Assembly (NCBI GenBank): GCA_963828015.1
Contig: CAWHCD010000005.1
Coordinates: forward strand, 1 to 64,000
From: CAVPUA01 sp963828015
GTDB taxonomy: Bacteria; Actinomycetota; Actinomycetes; Mycobacteriales; Jatrophihabitantaceae
DNA: 64,000 nucleotides
Reading direction: 5' to 3'
Under the pieces are notes generated by a model. It was given only the letters and a program-made list of their open reading frames with translations. It had not been told where the DNA came from and did not search any database. This document shows positions 19,488 to 28,238 of this stretch, one piece after another. Each line of letters begins with the position of its first letter. Positions within the stretch are counted from its first letter, which is position 1. Both the position numbers and the translations under genes were made by a program.

Positions 19488-20391
19488 GCCACCAGGGCGC
19501 GTCGGCCACGACGTCGCTATCGTCGCTGCCGCGCGCGGCCCGCTCGGCGTCGAGCACCACGTCGATGCGGGCGGCGTCACGGGCGTCGGCGCGCAGCCAC
19601 TGGCGATAGATCAGGATCAGGAACGGGACGTCGATCAGCTCGGCCACCGCCCACAGGATCCCGCCGGCGATCTGCTGATCGCGCAACGGTGACGGCGCCC
19701 AGGTGGTCGGCGTCCGGACGTCGAAGTAGGACGTCACTGGATGGGTGCTCAGCCGCAGGACGATTCCGGGAATGGCATCGAGGATCAGCTCGAAGATGCC
19801 GATCACCAGGGCCAGCCCGACGGCCATCGACGTGCTGTTGTCCTCAGCGGTGACCAGTGGCAGCACGACCAGCGCGCCGATGATGACGACGACGATCTGT
19901 AGCGGCCAGTAGAGGGCGTCGTAGGTGATGGCCCATCGGGGGAGCGGCCCGAAGAACAGCACGACGCTCAGCGCCGGGACCGCCGCCGGCCCGACCAGCG
20001 GATTGGTGAAGAACCGCCCGATCGCCGATTCGCTCAGGCGCACCAGCCGCGCGCGGCCGCCGCCGACCTGGCGGGCCAGTGCGATCGGCTGGCCGGCCAT
20101 GAGGATGACCGGGACGATCAGCAGCAGCAACAACAACTGAGTCGTCCACATCCAGAACAGGGCGTGGGCGTAGACCTGCGGCATGCCGTTCGTCGACCAG
20201 ACGAACAGGCCGAGCCCGGCCAGGAAGAAGCTCGTGCGCTGCGCCGACCACCGGGGCGTGCGACGCCGGGCCAGCAGGTACCAGGTCAGGGCGAGGACGG
20301 CGACGACAGCGGCGAGCGGCTGCAACGTCCAGGCCGTGACGATGCTGCTCATCGTCGGCGGAGCCAGGGCAGACGTCATCACAGCGTCCAT
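19447..20391 (-). CDS. CtaG-type cytochrome c oxidase assembly membrane protein
   Basis: A polytopic membrane protein of about 314 residues with seven or so hydrophobic spans, e.g. PLAAVVAVLALTWYLLA, LFWMWTTQLLLLLLIVPVILM and IVVVIIGALVVLPLV. The pattern WSTNGMPQVYAHALFWMWTTQLLLL matches the caa3_CtaG family, whose members aid copper insertion or assembly of haem-copper oxidases. ATG 20391 is chosen because the longer frame would start inside the rpiB start; ATG 20379 is an alternative. It is divergent from rpiB with a short gap. Confidence 0.85.
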   Translation of the reverse strand: MDAVMTSALAPPTMSSIVTAWTLQPLAAVVAVLALTWYLLARRRTPRWSAQRTSFFLAGLGLFVWSTNGMPQVYAHALFWMWTTQLLLLLLIVPVILMAGQPIALARQVGGGRARLVRLSESAIGRFFTNPLVGPAAVPALSVVLFFGPLPRWAITYDALYWPLQIVVVIIGALVVLPLVTAEDNSTSMAVGLALVIGIFELILDAIPGIVLRLSTHPVTSYFDVRTPTTWAPSPLRDQQIAGGILWAVAELIDVPFLILIYRQWLRADARDAARIDVVLDAERAARGSDDSDVVADAPWWLSDPAMKDRLRRN

Positions 20392-20440
20392 GCTCGCACC
20401 CGGCTGTTGCCGCCGCCGCCGGACTGCGATGATTTCGGGC

Positions 20441-20896
20441 ATGCGCGTCTATCTGGGTAGCGATCATGCCGGGTTCGACCTCAAGGCGAGCCTGCTCGTG
20501 CACCTGCGCGGACTCGGTCATGACCCGGTGGACTGCGGGGCATTGACCTACGACCCGGGTGATGACTATCCCGCCCCCTGCATCGCCGCGGCCCAGCGGG
20601 TAGCGGCCGAGCCCGGCACGCTCGGTGTCGTGATCGGCGGCTCGGGCAATGGCGAACAGATCGCGGCGAACAAGGTGACGGGGATCCGGGCCGCACTGGC
20701 CTGGAACGACGAGACCGCGGTTCTCGCGCGTCAGCACAACGACGCCAACATCATCAGCATCGGCGCCCGCAACCATCCGCTGGATGATGCGCTGCGCTTC
20801 GTCGAGTTGTTCCTGGATACGCCGTTCTCGCAGGACCCGCGCCACGTCCGGCGGATCAACGAGGTGGCCCAGTTCGAGAGCACCGGCAGCGTCTGA
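20441..20896 (+). CDS. rpiB: Ribose-5-phosphate isomerase B
   Basis: A 151-residue enzyme that interconverts ribose-5-phosphate and ribulose-5-phosphate in the pentose phosphate pathway. It has the RpiB opening VYLGSDHAGFDLKASLL and the block VIGGSGNGEQIAANKVTGIRAAL. As in M. tuberculosis RpiB, the E. coli active-site Cys is absent and the Glu of GNGEQ is expected to be the base. HNDANIISIGARNH is also conserved. ATG 20441 matches the family start. It marks the left border of the accessory region; the nei gene that follows in mycobacteria is absent. Confidence 0.96.
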   Translation: MRVYLGSDHAGFDLKASLLVHLRGLGHDPVDCGALTYDPGDDYPAPCIAAAQRVAAEPGTLGVVIGGSGNGEQIAANKVTGIRAALAWNDETAVLARQHNDANIISIGARNHPLDDALRFVELFLDTPFSQDPRHVRRINEVAQFESTGSV

Positions 20897-20921
20897 CGCA
20901 CTCTGGTGGGTGCCCCGGTTC

Positions 20922-21113
20922 TTACTGCGGCGCTCGCCACTCGCGGCGGATGAGCACGACCTCCTGCTCGGCTTGCGCCAAGTCGGACTCGGTGGGCCGG
21001 TTCAGTTCGCGTCCGCGCAGGGCCCGGCTCAGCCCGAGTTGCGACGGCCCGGCACCGACCAGCTCGCGCAGGCCGCGCTCCGGGTTGGATGCCCGCTTGC
21101 TCATGGCCGTCAT
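20922..21113 (-). CDS. Small basic protein coupled to the AAA ATPase
   Basis: A 63-residue charged protein of unknown function, predicted helical, with a middle SQLGLSRALRGRELNRPTE and a C-terminal helix DLAQAEQEVVLIRREW. Its ATG (21111-21113) overlaps the ATPase stop in an ATGA arrangement, which supports both the gene and its start and suggests the two products work together. There is no signal peptide, zinc motif or membrane span. I recognise no family. Confidence 0.65.
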   Translation of the reverse strand: MTAMSKRASNPERGLRELVGAGPSQLGLSRALRGRELNRPTESDLAQAEQEVVLIRREWRAPQ

Positions 21114-22309
21114 TGTGCGCCGGGCGGCAGCTCGACGTCACGCTGCCGGGCGATGAACTGGGCCATGCCCGGCACGGTGTAGCAGACGTAGCCGTGCTCG
21201 GGGACGTAGATGAGCCCCTTGGCGATGAGCCCGGCGCGCACCGGGCCGGTGCTCGACAGCGTGCGCCCCATCCGGGCGGCGACGTCCGGGGTCCGGGCCG
21301 GCGCGCCGTGCTCGGGCGCGATTGCGGCCAGATAGAGCCGCTCCGCGCGGGTGGCCCGGTCCCAGCGCGAGCGGAAGAAGCCCTCGTCCAGGGATTCGGT
21401 GCCGCGGGCCAGGCCGAGCTGGGCGTCGATGAGCCCGATGCCCGGCCCGGGCGCGAGCTCCCAGCTGGCCTTGCCGAACGCCTGCAGGAAGTAGGGGTAG
21501 CCACCGGCCATTGACACGACCAGGGCGGCGGCCTCGGGCGCCCAGGGTTCGCCGGCCGTCGCCGCGGGCACGGTCAGCGCGCTGGTGGCGGCGGCATCGG
21601 GCAGGGGATCGAGGCGGCGGTAGGTGAACAGCCGCTCGGCGTAGGACTTCGCCTCGGCCAGCGTGGCCGGCAGGTTCGGCAGCCCGGCGCCGACGAGGTA
21701 GAACGGCAGTGATCGTTGGCCGGCGAAGTGGCAAGCCGTGCACAGGGCGGCCAGGGTCGCGAAGTCCAGGTCCTGCATCTCGTCGATGAAGACCGCGACC
21801 CCGACGTGCTGCTCCTGCGCGGCCAGGGCCAGGTCCTGGGCCAGCTCCACCAGGTCGACGTCGAGCTGGCCGGTGTCGGCGCGCCCGCGGGTGGGCTCGA
21901 TCTCGATGCCCACGCCGAGGGCGCCCGTCGAGTCGGCAACCAGCGAGAAGGACTTGAACGTGCCCAGGGCGGTCCGCAACGCGGCCCCGACGCGGTGTCG
22001 TTGGGCCCCGCGCAGGACCTGGTTGAGTTGCCGCGACAGGTCGGTGCGGAACTTGGCCGCCGGCTCGCCCACTCGAGCTTCGGTGCGGGCGACGAACCAG
22101 CCGCGCAGTTCGGCCATGGTGGCCAGTTCGTTGAGCAGCACCGTCTTGCCGACCCCGCGCAGACCGGTCAGGATGATGCTCGGGTCGACGAGACCGAGCT
22201 CGGCCCGCTGTAGAACCACGGCGAAGGCGTCGAGCTCCCCGTCACGCCCGACCAGCGCCGGTGGACGCAGCCCGGCGCCGGGCTGATACGGATTGCGCAC
22301 CGGATCCAT
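21110..22309 (-). CDS. AAA ATPase, ORC/Cdc6-like (AAA_16) ATP-binding protein
   Basis: A 399-residue cytosolic P-loop ATPase. It has ALVGRDGELDAF (the usual lead-in), Walker A GLRGVGKTVLL, Walker B VAVFIDEMQDL, a sensor-like region FYLVGAGLPNLP and a C-terminal winged-helix part (RATRAERLYLAAIAPEHGAP to GLIYVPEHGYVCYTVPGMAQF). This architecture is shared by archaeal-type Orc1/Cdc6-related and STAND ATPases; the role is unknown and DNA binding is only an inference. It is in an operon with the 63-residue gene downstream. Confidence 0.85.
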   Translation of the reverse strand: MDPVRNPYQPGAGLRPPALVGRDGELDAFAVVLQRAELGLVDPSIILTGLRGVGKTVLLNELATMAELRGWFVARTEARVGEPAAKFRTDLSRQLNQVLRGAQRHRVGAALRTALGTFKSFSLVADSTGALGVGIEIEPTRGRADTGQLDVDLVELAQDLALAAQEQHVGVAVFIDEMQDLDFATLAALCTACHFAGQRSLPFYLVGAGLPNLPATLAEAKSYAERLFTYRRLDPLPDAAATSALTVPAATAGEPWAPEAAALVVSMAGGYPYFLQAFGKASWELAPGPGIGLIDAQLGLARGTESLDEGFFRSRWDRATRAERLYLAAIAPEHGAPARTPDVAARMGRTLSSTGPVRAGLIAKGLIYVPEHGYVCYTVPGMAQFIARQRDVELPPGAQ

Positions 22310-22466
22310 ACCGCACAGTGTAGGTCGCTATTGGTTTGATCGAATAGTACCCAAGTGCGGCATATTCTAACGTGGATATGACATCGGGCAGCGCGCCGCG
22401 TTAGGCTGCGGCAGCTGTTTCCAAGATCGATTACACCGCTCCGACTTGCCTTGTGGCCACGACAGA

Positions 22467-23927
22467 ATGCGATTGCACATGCCCCGGTTGGCCACTCGGC
22501 TGAAGTTGTCCTGCGCCCTGCTTGCCGTCGTATCGATCGGGGCGGTTCTCGCGCTGACCGGGGTCGGCGGCGCGGGCGCAGTGACCTGGACCTGGACGAT
22601 CAGCTCGAACATTCCGGTCGGTGCCGGCCCGTACAACCCGGTGCTGATGACCTCGACCGACAGTCTCTACGTCTACAACCAGAACGACGGAACGGTCTCG
22701 GTCATCAGCGCGGTGACGAACGCGGTCATCAAGACGATCGCGATCGGTTCGCCCACCTCGCAGCAGATCGACCAGATCGGGGTGGACCAGTCGCGCGATC
22801 TGATCTACGTGCCGGACTCCACCGACAGCACGCTGACCACCATCAATGGGGCGACCAACACCGTGTCCTCCATCGTCGCGGCGGGCGTGCGGCCGACGGC
22901 GGTCGCGGTCGACGAGGCCGCCAATGTGGTCTACGTAGTGGACAACGTTGGCGACGTCTACCGGTACAACGGTGGGGCGACACCTACGTTCGCCACCGCC
23001 ATCGCAATCCCGGTGGGGGCAGCGTTGTTCAACGCGCTCTACGATCCTGACAACAACACGCTCTACACCAGCGACCAGGCCAACAACGTGAGCTACGCGA
23101 TCAACATGAGCGGGCCCACGCCGACGCCGGTGATCATGTCCGGAATCAATGTCGTCTACGGCTTCACCCTTGACCCGCACTCCGGCCTGATCTACACCTC
23201 CAGCGGCGAGCCGTACATCACCGTCTTCAACCCGATCACCAACGCCCCGATTGCGTCACTGACCGTCCCGAACGGCAAGATCTACGGCGCGGCAGTCGAC
23301 ACGGCCACCGGAACCCTCTACTTCACCGACTACCAGAACGAGGACCTGGTGGCCGTCGATGACCAGACCCAGACGCTCACCGGCGTGACGATCCCCGTAC
23401 CCGGCGGCCCGTACGGCGCGGCCTACGACGCCAACAACCAGACGATCTACACGGCCAACTACGACGCCGGAACGGTCTCAGTGCTTCCCCGGGTCACCTC
23501 GCCCGCTTTCATCGCGACGACTGTGGCGGCGCTGACGGTCGGCAGCCCGGTGTCCTTCACCGAGGCCGCGACCGGGTCGACACCGATGACCTATGCCGTG
23601 ACCACCGGGGCCCTGCCGGCCGGTCTGATGCTGGACCCGGCGACGGCCCAGATCTCGGGCACGCCCACGACCGCGGGCCCGTTCGCCTTCACCCTGACGG
23701 CTACGAATGCCGCCGGTACGGCTGTCCAGGCCTACAGCGGCACGGTAGCCGCGGCGGCAGCGTCCGCGACTCCGGTCCCGATCCCGACGGCGGTTGACGC
23801 CGGTGGCCCGCCGACCATCAGTCACGGGGCCCCGGCCCTCGAGATCGGCGGCGTCGTGGCCCTGCTGGCGGCCGCGGTGGGCGCGACCGGAATGGTTCGC
23901 AGGCGCACAAGCGCGCACAATCACTGA
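22467..23927 (+). CDS. Secreted YVTN beta-propeller protein with Ig-like domain and sortase-type tail
   Basis: An exported protein of 486 residues. The signal peptide is RLKLSCALLAVVSIGAVLALTG with cleavage near GAGA. About seven blades follow, with VSVISAVTNAVIKTI-like and TLYTSDQANN-like repeats. One He_PIG-type domain has LPAGLMLDPATAQISGTP. The tail has the order motif (IPTAVDAG), membrane span (GGVVALLAAAVGATGMV) and basic end (RRRTSAHNH), as in sortase substrates. ATG 22467 is chosen; ATG 22479 is also possible. The sortase gene starts three bases after the stop, so the pair is an operon. It is a paralogue of the protein at 4082-5804. Confidence 0.9.
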   Translation: MRLHMPRLATRLKLSCALLAVVSIGAVLALTGVGGAGAVTWTWTISSNIPVGAGPYNPVLMTSTDSLYVYNQNDGTVSVISAVTNAVIKTIAIGSPTSQQIDQIGVDQSRDLIYVPDSTDSTLTTINGATNTVSSIVAAGVRPTAVAVDEAANVVYVVDNVGDVYRYNGGATPTFATAIAIPVGAALFNALYDPDNNTLYTSDQANNVSYAINMSGPTPTPVIMSGINVVYGFTLDPHSGLIYTSSGEPYITVFNPITNAPIASLTVPNGKIYGAAVDTATGTLYFTDYQNEDLVAVDDQTQTLTGVTIPVPGGPYGAAYDANNQTIYTANYDAGTVSVLPRVTSPAFIATTVAALTVGSPVSFTEAATGSTPMTYAVTTGALPAGLMLDPATAQISGTPTTAGPFAFTLTATNAAGTAVQAYSGTVAAAAASATPVPIPTAVDAGGPPTISHGAPALEIGGVVALLAAAVGATGMVRRRTSAHNH

Positions 23928-23929
23928 TC

Positions 23930-24658
23930 GTGAGCGATTCCGATCCCGCTGAGCCGAGACATCGGCGTCCTTCGCGACGCCGGGCGGTGCTGGCCGGTTT
24001 AGGCCTGCTCGCGGTGATCGGTGTCGGGTTGATCGGCTACGGGGCGACCCGGCACTCGAGTCCCGCCGCCGCGCCGCTGCCGCCCGCGACGTCCGCTTCG
24101 ACCTCGACTGCGCCGACGGTGCCGTCGGCATCGGCGTCTCGGATGGATGCGCCGCTGCCGACCGCGGCCACGACGCCGACAGTCTCGCCGACACCGCAAC
24201 GGCAGGTCGGTCTGGCCGCCACCAGCATCCGCATACCGGCGTTGGAGGTGACTGCGAGCATCGGCGCGGCCACGGTGACCGACGGCGTCCTGACCCCGCC
24301 GCGGATTCCGGATGTCGTCGGGCTCTGGGCCGGCTCGGCCCCGCTCAGCGCCAGCACCGGCGAGGTGACCATCGCCGGTCACGTCAACTGGGCCGGGATG
24401 GCCCCGTTCGCGTTCGCTCGGTTGGCCTACCTGCACCCCGGCGACCTCGTCTACACCACTGACGCCGCCGGCGCGCAGGCCGCCTGGCGGGTGCAGACCG
24501 TGGTTGCCCGGCCGAAGAGCCAGCCCATCGATGCGGCCGCCTTCGCCGGGAAGAGCGGGCCACGGACGCTGAGCCTGATCACCTGCGGTGGGGCCTACGA
24601 CTCGGGGTCGGCCTCCTACGAGGACAACGTCTACGTGACCGCGACGCCGGCGACCTGA
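23930..24658 (+). CDS. Class F-type sortase
   Basis: A membrane-anchored transpeptidase of 242 residues. It has a basic N-terminus (RHRRPSRRRAVL), a signal anchor (AGLGLLAVIGVGLIGYGA), a Pro/Thr/Ser linker, and the sortase barrel starting at SIRIPALEVTASIG. The catalytic His is in TIAGHVNW and the catalytic Cys in LSLITCGG, typical of class F. No Arg follows the Cys: the usual Arg region reads SYEDNVYVTA. GTG 23930 lies three bases after the YVTN gene, so that protein is the likely substrate. A terminator-like hairpin follows. Confidence 0.88.
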   Translation: MSDSDPAEPRHRRPSRRRAVLAGLGLLAVIGVGLIGYGATRHSSPAAAPLPPATSASTSTAPTVPSASASRMDAPLPTAATTPTVSPTPQRQVGLAATSIRIPALEVTASIGAATVTDGVLTPPRIPDVVGLWAGSAPLSASTGEVTIAGHVNWAGMAPFAFARLAYLHPGDLVYTTDAAGAQAAWRVQTVVARPKSQPIDAAAFAGKSGPRTLSLITCGGAYDSGSASYEDNVYVTATPAT

Positions 24659-24710
24659 CCCGCGATTTTCTGTCTCGCTCGGCGATCTGGCGAGGCGGCC
24701 TGGACATAAC

Positions 24711-24745
24711 GAAGCCCGGATCGTCGGGGGTTCGATCCGGGCTTC
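24711..24745 (+). terminator. Transcription terminator hairpin after the sortase gene
   Basis: A perfect 12-base inverted repeat: GAAGCCCGGATC at 24711-24722 and its complement at 24734-24745, separated by 11 bases. It lies 53 bases after the sortase stop. There is no T-run, as is common for terminators in high-GC actinobacteria. Confidence 0.75.
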
Positions 24746-25085
24746 GGGGTATAGCGTGACTGACCGAGTACGGACTGTCAAGCGGCGTGTAATGAATAGG
24801 TCAAGGAATTCCGACGGGCGTCGCGGCCGGATCGGCCGGCGAGTGCTCTGGCCCGGACTGTCCATCGATCAGTTGCTAACCCAAAGTGTTCAAGTGTGCG
24901 AAAAAGCGCGCATAGTCGCGTTTCCAACTACGCTCCGCGATAGTTGCCGCCACTTTGCTCCCACGTGTAGTGAGCGTGAAAGTGCGGAGAGATCATTCTC
25001 GCCGACTCTGAGTGACCTAGACAACAGGCCTTTTTGGTCGCGCACGGGCACTGACACCGGCCGGCGTGATGGCGTCGAGGACCCC
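24746..25085. other. Intergenic spacer, no gene seen
   Basis: The spacer between the sortase terminator and the 3' end of the convergent aldo/keto reductase. An open frame runs through it into the antisense of the reductase, but there is no ribosome site or recognisable domain. Local AT content is higher than around it. No RNA gene is recognised. Confidence 0.5.
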
Positions 25086-26102
25086 TCAGATCGCGCGTTG
25101 CCCGGGGGTGGTCCGCGCCACCAAGGTGGGGTCGCTGATCACGCTGTCACCGAGAATCTCATCGATGCGCCGCAGCGCCTCGGCGGGCAGCGTGACGCCG
25201 GCGGCCTTGACGTTCTCGAGCACCTGCTCCGGTCGGGACGCGCCGACGAGCGCCGCCGAGACGTTCTGGTTCTGCAGCACCCAGGCGACGGCCAGCTGGG
25301 CCAGGGTCAGGTCGAGCTCGGCGGCGACGGGGCGTAGTTGCTGGACCCGGGTGAGCACCTCGTCGCCCAGCCAGCGCTTGATCATGTTTGCGCCGCCCTT
25401 CTGGTCCGTCGCCCGCGAGCCGGCGGGTGGCGCCTGTCCGGGTTGGTACTTGCCGGTCAGCACGCCCTGCGCGATCGGCGACCAGACGATCTGACCGATG
25501 CCCAGTTCCTCCGACGTCGGCACGACCTCGTCCTCGATCACCCGCCACAGCATCGAATACTGCGGCTGGCTGGAGACCAGCGAGATGCCGAGTTCGCGGG
25601 CGAGCTGATGACCGGCCCGGATCTGCTCGGCGGTCCACTCGCTCGCTCCGATGTACAGCGCCTTGCCCGCGCGTACGACGTCGGCGAAGGCCTGCATGGT
25701 TTCTTCCAGCGGGGTGAACGTGTCGTAGCGATGCGCCTGGTAGAGATCGACGTAGTCCAGTTGCAGGCGCCGCAGCGAACCGTCGATCCCCTCCAGGATG
25801 TGTTTGCGCGACAGGCCGGTGTCGTTCTTGCTGCGCGGGCTCGGACCGATCGGCCAGTAAACCTTGGTGAAGATCTCAAGAGCCTCGCGTCGTTGCCCTT
25901 TCAGGGCAGCGCCGAGCACGGTCTCGGCCGCGCCGTTCGCGTACACGTCGGCGGTGTCGAATGAGGTGATGCCGGCATCGAGCGCGGCGTGCACGCACTG
26001 GGTCGCCACGTCGTTCTCGACCTGCGAGCCGTGGGTCAGCCAGTTGCCATAGGTGATGGCCGAGATCTGCAGGCCTGAGCGGCCGAGGTAGCGAAACTCC
26101 AT
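25086..26102 (-). CDS. Aldo/keto reductase
   Basis: A 338-residue NADPH-dependent oxidoreductase of the aldo/keto reductase superfamily (voltage-channel beta-subunit/YajO-like branch). It has the opening MEFRYLGRSGLQISAITYGNW, then FDTADVYANGAAETVLG, which carries the Asp and Tyr of the catalytic tetrad. DYVDLYQAHRYD carries the His-region motif, and QNVSAALVGASRPEQVLENVKA is the cofactor-binding C-terminal part. The natural substrate is unknown. It is monocistronic, transcribed in the same direction as the MFS gene to its right. Confidence 0.93.
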   Translation of the reverse strand: MEFRYLGRSGLQISAITYGNWLTHGSQVENDVATQCVHAALDAGITSFDTADVYANGAAETVLGAALKGQRREALEIFTKVYWPIGPSPRSKNDTGLSRKHILEGIDGSLRRLQLDYVDLYQAHRYDTFTPLEETMQAFADVVRAGKALYIGASEWTAEQIRAGHQLARELGISLVSSQPQYSMLWRVIEDEVVPTSEELGIGQIVWSPIAQGVLTGKYQPGQAPPAGSRATDQKGGANMIKRWLGDEVLTRVQQLRPVAAELDLTLAQLAVAWVLQNQNVSAALVGASRPEQVLENVKAAGVTLPAEALRRIDEILGDSVISDPTLVARTTPGQRAI

Positions 26103-26150
26103 GGCCTCATCCTGCGCCTGGGCGGTCCGCGCGGGAACGGCGGGCCCTGG

Positions 26151-27572
26151 CTACGATGCCTCGGTGGCCAGCGAGGCGGCCACGACCGGCTCCTCGTTGG
26201 TGGCCGAACGCTTCACGCTGATGAGCCACCAGGACATGACCGCGCCGACGGCCGCGATGACGGTCGCGAGGATCAACGCGTTGTGAAAGCCGTGGACGTA
26301 GGAGCTGGGCACCCCATGGCCCAGTGATGCCGACGCGGGGATGAATGCCCCCAGCACCGCAATGCCCACCGCGATACCGGTCTGGCGGAACGTGTCGTTG
26401 ATGCCGGCGGCCAGCCCGTTCTGGCTCTCGGGTAACTCGCTCAGGGCGACCTGGCTCAGCGCGGGGTTGAACATGCCCGTGCCTACGCCGGCGATGATCT
26501 CTCCGGCCAGCAGCGCCGTCCATGACGAGTCGACCTTGGTCATGGTCATGGTGGCCAGTCCGATGGCGATCAGGACCAGACCGCCCGCGATCATCGTGCG
26601 GTGCGAGATTCGATCGCCCAATTGGGCACTGAGGCCCGAGACGATGAAGATCAGGATCGTGCAGGGGAGCAGGGCCAGACCGGCGCGAATCGGCGAGAGG
26701 TGCAGGATCTCCTGCAGGTAGAGCGTGATGTAGATGAACACCGCGAACAGCGAGCTGGAGATTGTGAACGCGGCGACCTGCGCGCCGGCGAAGGATCGAT
26801 TGCGGAACAGGCCCAGCGGCAGCATCGGCTCCGGTTGGGTGATCTCGAGGATCAGGAACGCCACGAGTAGCAGGCCGGCGGCGGTGAGCTCGATGATGAT
26901 CGACGCGCTGGACCAGCCGACACTGTTGCCCCGAAGCAGGGCCAGCACGAGCAGGAACAGGCCGCCGCTGAGCAGGGCCTGGCCGATCCAGTCGATCCGG
27001 CGGGGGTGCGGGTCCATTGATTCGCGCAGCTTCGTCGTGCCCCACAGGCACAGGATGCCCAGTGGCACGTTGACGAAGAAGATCGAACGCCAGCTGAGTT
27101 CGGTGGTCAGCACCCCGCCGACCAGGGGCCCGATGGCGAACGAGGCGCCGATCGTCGCGCCGTAGGCGGCGAAAGCGACGTTGCGTTCGCGCTGCTCGGG
27201 GAAGGCTTCGGCCAGGATTGCCAACGAGGTCGCGAACATGATGGCGGCGCCGATGCCCTGCGCGCCGCGGGCGATGTCGAGGGTGGCGATCGTGGTGGCC
27301 GTCGCGCAGACGATCGAGGTGACGGTGAAGATCGCGAGCCCGATCTGCAGGTTGAGCCGGCGCCCGAAACGGTCCGACAGTGACCCAGCCGTGAGCACGA
27401 ACGCGGCGAGCACGACGGTGTAGGCGTCGACGATCCATTGCAGTCCGGTCAATCCGCTGTGCAGATCGTGGGCGATGTGGGGCAGTGCGGTGTTCACGAC
27501 GGCGATGTCGAGCATCAGCATGGCCGTGGCCAGGCAGGTGACCAGCACCGTGAAACGTTGCCGGGAGGTCAT
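26151..27572 (-). CDS. MFS drug transporter, DHA2-type (14 spans)
   Basis: A 473-residue proton-driven exporter. The first span carries the DHA2 signature LDIAVVNTALPHI. The loop motif GSLSDRFGRRLNLQIGL and the antiporter-type ARGAQGIGAAIMF follow, with about 14 hydrophobic segments in all. The C-terminal tail is short and charged. The start is ATG 27572, preceded by AGAGGA; longer frames upstream lack such a site. The substrate is not predictable; antiseptics or antibiotics are common for this family. No regulator is adjacent. Confidence 0.92.
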   Translation of the reverse strand: MTSRQRFTVLVTCLATAMLMLDIAVVNTALPHIAHDLHSGLTGLQWIVDAYTVVLAAFVLTAGSLSDRFGRRLNLQIGLAIFTVTSIVCATATTIATLDIARGAQGIGAAIMFATSLAILAEAFPEQRERNVAFAAYGATIGASFAIGPLVGGVLTTELSWRSIFFVNVPLGILCLWGTTKLRESMDPHPRRIDWIGQALLSGGLFLLVLALLRGNSVGWSSASIIIELTAAGLLLVAFLILEITQPEPMLPLGLFRNRSFAGAQVAAFTISSSLFAVFIYITLYLQEILHLSPIRAGLALLPCTILIFIVSGLSAQLGDRISHRTMIAGGLVLIAIGLATMTMTKVDSSWTALLAGEIIAGVGTGMFNPALSQVALSELPESQNGLAAGINDTFRQTGIAVGIAVLGAFIPASASLGHGVPSSYVHGFHNALILATVIAAVGAVMSWWLISVKRSATNEEPVVAASLATEAS

Positions 27573-27681
27573 GGGCCGATCCTCTCGAGATTTACGCGCG
27601 CTCATCGTCGCAGGCCGGAGTCCGACCGCGCACCCATCCTGACTCAACCGTCCGACACCGCGCTGTCGATCTGATGTTGCG

Positions 27682-27702
27682 ATGACATCAAACAGATGTC
27701 AT
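27682..27702. promoter_or_regulatory. Operator-like dyad upstream of the HicB-like gene
   Basis: A perfect inverted repeat: ATGACATC at 27682-27689 and GATGTCAT at 27695-27702, with a five-base spacer. It lies ten bases before the ATG at 27712 and overlaps the expected promoter. Ribbon-helix-helix antitoxin-type proteins usually repress their own genes through such dyads. Confidence 0.65.
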
Positions 27703-27711
27703 AATGATGCC

Positions 27712-28206
27712 ATGCACCTGGATTCGTATGTCGAGCAGGTTCAGGACCAGCTCATCGCCACTGCCGCCCTGGGTGATGAGCGGGCCCGCGAGATCGCCAG
27801 CGCCCTGACCACCGCAGCCGCACCCGCGATGCGCCTGGCCCTGCTCGGCGCAGTGGCGGCAGCCGCGGAGGAGATCACGGCGGAGCTGGTCGACCGCCCG
27901 GGCGCCCCGGCCGTCGGGGTCCAGCTGCAGTCCGACGAGATCCGCGTCGTCGTCAGCGCGCCCCCGCCGGCGCCCGGCGCGAACGCCCCGGACGCCGGTG
28001 AGGCCTCGGCCCGCATCTCGTTGCGCCTGTCGGAGACCCTGAAACTCGAGGTCGATTCCGCCGCCGCGCAGGCGGGCGTCTCGGTGAACACCTGGCTCGT
28101 TCGCGCCGCCGCCAGCGCGCTGGGCCAGGCCCCGGGCGAGTCGAACGCCACCGGCCGGCCGGGCCGCCCCAACGCTCAGCGCGTCACGGGCTGGATCACC
28201 AGTTGA
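27712..28206 (+). CDS. HicB-like/Arc-type ribbon-helix-helix protein
   Basis: A 164-residue protein with a C-terminal ribbon-helix-helix DNA-binding unit: ARISLRLSETLKLEVDSAAAQAGVSVNTWLVRAAASAL. The N-terminal half is helical and Ala-rich. Such proteins are often annotated as HicB-family antitoxins, but no HicA toxin is adjacent; the next gene is a DUF4097 protein starting 32 bases after the stop. This pairing recurs in actinobacteria and is more likely a regulator with its target than a toxin-antitoxin pair. The dyad just upstream suggests autoregulation. Confidence 0.82.
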   Translation: MHLDSYVEQVQDQLIATAALGDERAREIASALTTAAAPAMRLALLGAVAAAAEEITAELVDRPGAPAVGVQLQSDEIRVVVSAPPPAPGANAPDAGEASARISLRLSETLKLEVDSAAAQAGVSVNTWLVRAAASALGQAPGESNATGRPGRPNAQRVTGWITS

Positions 28207-28238
28207 TCCGCGCGGGCACTGCCGAAATGGAGCCGATC

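Noticed and set aside
24756..25337. 193-residue plus-strand frame after the sortase terminator
   Set aside because: Half is spacer and half is antisense to the aldo/keto reductase; no ribosome site and no motif.
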